Notes under the pieces: generated by a model
What the model was told of the DNA's origin: nothing
Database searches by the model: none
The model's input: the letters and a program-made list of their open reading frames with translations, nothing else
Position numbers and translations under genes: made by a program
Shown here: one piece after another, positions 15,507 through 17,644 of the stretch
How positions within the stretch are numbered: position 1 is the stretch's first letter
Layout: each line of letters starts with the position of its first letter
From: JBOFLG01 sp051657745
GTDB lineage: Bacteria > Actinomycetota > Actinomycetes > Actinomycetales > Dermatophilaceae
Length of the DNA stretch: 17,644 nt
Assembly (NCBI GenBank): GCA_051657745.1
Contig: JBOFLG010000269.1
Span: 1 to 17,644, forward strand
Direction: 5' to 3'

Positions 15507-16517
15507 TCAGTAGCGGCTGGGAGAGTCGTCGGCGACGTCGTGAACGCCGGCGTAGACCCCGGTCGTCATCCGCTGGCGTTGCCGCAGCAGGTCGTTCAGC
15601 AAACTGGAGGCGCCGAAGCGGAACCCGTTCCGGTCGAGCCACCGCTCGCCGGCCACTTCATGCACGGCGACGAGGTACCTGATCGCGTCCTTGCTGGCCC
15701 GGATGCCGCCCGCCGCCTTGACGCCCACCATCTCGCCGGTGGTCTCGCGCCAGTCGCGCACCGCTTCGAGCATCACGAGGGTGACCGGCAGGGTCGCGGC
15801 CGGGGTGACCTTGCCGGTGGAGGTCTTGATGACGTCGCCGCCGGCGAGCATCGCGAGCCACGAGGCGCGGCGCACCGCGTCATACGTGACGAGCTCACCG
15901 GTCTCCAGGATCACCTTGAGCCGGGCGGCGCCACAGGCGTTGCGGGTCTCCACGATCTGCCGGAACACGCTGAGGTAGTCGCCGGCGAGGAAGGCTCCGC
16001 GGTCGATGACCATGTCGATCTCGTCGGCACCCGCAGCGACCGCGTCGCGCGTGTCAGCGAGCTTGACCGCAAGGCTGGCTCGGCCGCTGGGGAACGCGGT
16101 GGCGACCGCGGCCACCTTCACGTCGGTGCCGTCGAGCGCCTCTTTCGCGATGCCGACCCGGTCGCCGTAGACACAGACCGCGGCCGGGCGTGGGGTGGTG
16201 AGGTCGCGTGGGTCCGGGGTACGCGCGGTGGCGGCGAGGCCGCGGACCCGGCCGGGAGTGTCGGCACCCTCGAGGGTGGTGAGGTCGATCATCGAGATCG
16301 CGGTGTCGATGGCCCACGCCTTGCTGGTGGTCTTGATCGAGCGGGCGCTCAGCGCCGCGGCCCGTGCCTCGCAGCCCACCTGGTCCACCCCCGGCAGGCC
16401 GTGCAGCCACCTGGCGAGCGCGGCGTTGGTCAGGCGGGAGACGCCGAGCAGGTCGCGCGCCCGTTCGATGCGATCAACGGTCGTCGCGGCGGCCTGGGTC
16501 GTCGTGGCAGCGCTCAC
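15507..16517 (-). CDS. deoC: Deoxyribose-phosphate aldolase
   Basis: This 336-residue class I aldolase cleaves 2-deoxyribose-5-phosphate into glyceraldehyde-3-phosphate and acetaldehyde. Catalytic residues are visible by comparison with the E. coli enzyme: Asp168 in EIDMVIDRGAF, the Schiff-base Lys231 in DVIKTSTGK, and Lys267 in GVKAAGGIRASKD. SMIDLTTLEG near residue 75 matches the family N-terminal strand. The protein is longer than the E. coli enzyme (about 260), with extra N-terminal helices (residues 14-60), as is usual in actinobacteria and animals. The GTG start (16517) is preferred to the ATG at 16628 because MSAATTT follows a TAGACT -10 box 7 bp upstream, indicating a leaderless mRNA. 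It heads the deoC-ALDH-short ALDH operon. Confidence 0.95.
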   Translation of the reverse strand: MSAATTTQAAATTVDRIERARDLLGVSRLTNAALARWLHGLPGVDQVGCEARAAALSARSIKTTSKAWAIDTAISMIDLTTLEGADTPGRVRGLAATARTPDPRDLTTPRPAAVCVYGDRVGIAKEALDGTDVKVAAVATAFPSGRASLAVKLADTRDAVAAGADEIDMVIDRGAFLAGDYLSVFRQIVETRNACGAARLKVILETGELVTYDAVRRASWLAMLAGGDVIKTSTGKVTPAATLPVTLVMLEAVRDWRETTGEMVGVKAAGGIRASKDAIRYLVAVHEVAGERWLDRNGFRFGASSLLNDLLRQRQRMTTGVYAGVHDVADDSPSRY

Positions 16518-16524
16518 CCGCGTG

Positions 16525-16530
16525 AGTCTA
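16525..16530 (-). promoter_or_regulatory. -10 box of the deoC operon, probably leaderless
   Basis: TAGACT on the minus strand ends 7 bp before the deoC GTG, the same spacing as at 3809-3814 and 11219-11224. No good -35 box is seen. Beyond it, 16531-16647 contains no ORF or hairpin I can support. Confidence 0.5.
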
Positions 16531-16647
16531 CGAGTGCCCACCCACGCGGCGACGGCTCCGCGGCGCGCGGGTGTGCCGCGAGTCTGACGGACATGCCGGG
16601 GCGGCTCACCGTTGACCGCATCGAGCAAACCAATTCAGATGAGGGTG

Positions 16648-16992
16648 TCAGATGAGCCAGGGGTCAACGCTTCTAAGAGCCGGACCAAGTAGGTCTCGAA
16701 GGTCGGAGCCGGGATGACCAGGGTCCGGGATCATCTCCACACCGCTGAGCGCTATCAGATCTCGAACGTCTTCCGGCCCGCGCTCGAATTCGCGCTCCAA
16801 CCAATCGACGATGGAGCGACACAGGTCCGGATCCTGGTCGAGGTGCGCCACGAGCCAGCGCACGACATCCGACATGACGAGGTGGGAAAGCACCTCACCA
16901 TAGTTTTCTTCTAGATGCTCTTCCAGCAGCGGTGTGAGTTGGCGGTATCGGTGTACAAGAGCCCTGATCGCAGCCACCGTAGTGGCGCTCAT
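16648..16992 (-). CDS. Small acidic protein, putative immunity protein for the RHS toxin
   Basis: This is a 114-residue, Asp/Glu-rich and probably all-helical protein (HRYRQLTPLLEEHLEENYGE, then DVVRWLVAHLDQDPDLCRSI, then DVRDLIALSGVEMIP). It has no signal peptide or membrane segment, so it would act in the cytoplasm. I cannot assign the family with certainty. Its ATG (16992) overlaps the RHS gene stop in an ATGA, the classic arrangement for an immunity gene directly after a polymorphic toxin. It is acidic while the toxin tip is basic, as expected for a tight-binding inhibitor. The immunity role is inferred from position, size and charge. Confidence 0.7.
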   Translation of the reverse strand: MSATTVAAIRALVHRYRQLTPLLEEHLEENYGEVLSHLVMSDVVRWLVAHLDQDPDLCRSIVDWLEREFERGPEDVRDLIALSGVEMIPDPGHPGSDLRDLLGPALRSVDPWLI

Positions 16993-17644
16993 CGGACATG
17001 TCCCAGAATACTTGAGAGTTCGTCGGCGAGGCTTTGCGCTACGAGCCGGTCGTGGTGGCTCGCCTCGGGGTTTCGACGCAGCCAGTTCTTAAGTCCTCGC
17101 AGCGCATCTCGACCCTTGGTCAGGTGGAACCTCCCGCCCGTCGGAGCACCCATCAAGATCTCATTGCGAAGGGCGTCCATGGTCGTGCCATTTCCTACAC
17201 GATTCGGATTGGCAGTGCCTTTGTATAAATCTTTTACAAGATTCTGCAATCTAGCACTAGAAACTTGCGGCGCGGGGAGGACATTGTCCGCAGCATTGGC
17301 GGCTTTGAGGATGCCGGAGCCGAGTCCGCCGAGGAGGGCGGTGGTTGTTCCGCTGACGAGACCGGCAGCGGCGACGTTACCCCAGTTGATGTTGGTGAGG
17401 GGGCCGCAGCCGCTTGCGAGGTTGTTGCCGATTTGGCGGCCGAGTTCGATGCCGCCGCCGAGGAGGGCGCCGCCGATGAACGCGGCGACGAGTGGGGGGA
17501 AGAGTCCGGTGGGGTCGGTGGTGTTGAGTGGGTCGCCACCTACGTAACCGTACGGGGAACCTGATATCGATACCAGTGGGTCGGTGGTGGTGAAGGTGGC
17601 GGTGGTGGGGTCGTAGTAGCGGTGGAGGAGGTAGATGTATCCGG
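16989..17644 (-). CDS. RHS/YD-repeat polymorphic toxin, C-terminal part (gene continues beyond the window)
   Basis: The last 217 residues are visible; the rest lies beyond the right edge. Visible residues 1-47 form the end of the RHS core: HRYYDPTTATFTTTDPL, then PYGYVGGDPLNTTDPTGL, the typical boundary before the variable tip. Next comes a Gly/Ala-rich hydrophobic stretch (AAFIGGALLGGGIELG and VAAAGLVSGTTTALLGGLG) that may help the toxin cross membranes. The tip (from about residue 118) includes NPNRVGNGTTMDALRNEI, GGRFHLTKG, GLKNWLRRNPEASHHDR and VAQSLADEL. It is basic, with candidate catalytic His, Lys, Arg and Asp, but I cannot name the toxin family. GC and codon bias drop at about 17275, where the tip begins. 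The continuous frame shows that the TTG at 17249 is not a start. Confidence 0.85.
   Translation of the reverse strand, partial: GYIYLLHRYYDPTTATFTTTDPLVSISGSPYGYVGGDPLNTTDPTGLFPPLVAAFIGGALLGGGIELGRQIGNNLASGCGPLTNINWGNVAAAGLVSGTTTALLGGLGSGILKAANAADNVLPAPQVSSARLQNLVKDLYKGTANPNRVGNGTTMDALRNEILMGAPTGGRFHLTKGRDALRGLKNWLRRNPEASHHDRLVAQSLADELSSILGHVR
17222..17249 (-). promoter_or_regulatory. Possible internal promoter within the toxin tip
   Basis: On the minus strand TTGCAG (17244-17249) and TATACA (17222-17227) are separated by 16 bp inside an AT-rich patch unlike the rest of the window. It could give extra expression of the immunity gene. AT-rich coding sequence produces such matches by chance, so this is a weak call. 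Confidence 0.25.

Noticed and set aside
16518..16628. N-terminal extension of deoC to an ATG at 16628
   Set aside because: The extension has no family similarity and would contain the likely -10 box. The GTG at 16517 fits both the promoter and the protein.
15447..16655. Plus-strand ORF opposite deoC
   Set aside because: deoC has all catalytic residues on the other strand, and this frame shows no family signature.

Overview
The window is GC-rich throughout, with strongly G/C-biased third codon positions, several GTG starts, TANNNT -10 boxes placed directly before start codons, and a DUF222/HNH (13E12-type) gene. This points to a high-GC actinobacterium. Micrococcales, perhaps Microbacteriaceae, is my best guess, but the sequence alone does not prove the family.

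Layout: (1) 2-1675 (+), a phospho-sugar mutase of the PGM2/phosphopentomutase type that enters from beyond the left edge. (2) 1812-2951 (+), a ROK-family regulator with an N-terminal winged helix. (3) 2980-11211, an envelope-associated MoxR cluster. Here an RDD membrane protein (-) and a SpoIIM/DUF95 membrane protein (+) diverge from a 31-bp shared promoter. Facing the SpoIIM gene is a minus-strand operon that reads multi-pass membrane protein, DUF4129, a 21-codon minigene, DUF4350, MoxR AAA+ ATPase, DUF58 and a hypothetical protein. A long hairpin at 4908-4961 separates the convergent ends. (4) 11407-13023 (-), a DUF222/HNH endonuclease-like gene with a degenerate SOS-like box in its promoter. 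(5) 13112-16517 (-), deoC followed by a full-length aldehyde dehydrogenase and a short ALDH-like protein that lacks the catalytic half. (6) 16648-17644 (-), the C-terminal end of an RHS/YD-repeat polymorphic toxin, running off the right edge, with an overlapping small acidic putative immunity gene.

How the genes work together: the mutase at the left edge and deoC/ALDH on the right fit one route. Deoxyribose-1-phosphate would be converted to deoxyribose-5-phosphate, then to glyceraldehyde-3-phosphate plus acetaldehyde, then to acetate or an acetyl product. The two halves face each other across about 11 kb of unrelated genes. The MoxR block has the gene content of a widely conserved actinobacterial locus (MoxR ATPase, a DUF58 vWA-like partner and membrane partners). 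Its biochemical role is still poorly defined.

The least ordinary observations are these. A 62-bp duplication of the DUF4129/DUF4350 junction has created a 21-codon minigene joined to both neighbours by ATGA overlaps. The ALDH-like protein is built only from the N-terminal half and has lost the catalytic Cys/Glu and the usual NAD-contacting Lys. The RHS toxin tip and its immunity gene lie beyond a sharp drop in GC, as expected for a swapped cassette. Five genes have -10 boxes positioned for leaderless transcription. In-frame or promoter-proximal tandem repeats with 15-, 18- and 30-bp periods occur at three loci. I did not find a clearly new multi-gene defence system. The RHS tip/immunity pair and the coupled minigene are the best candidates for something undescribed.
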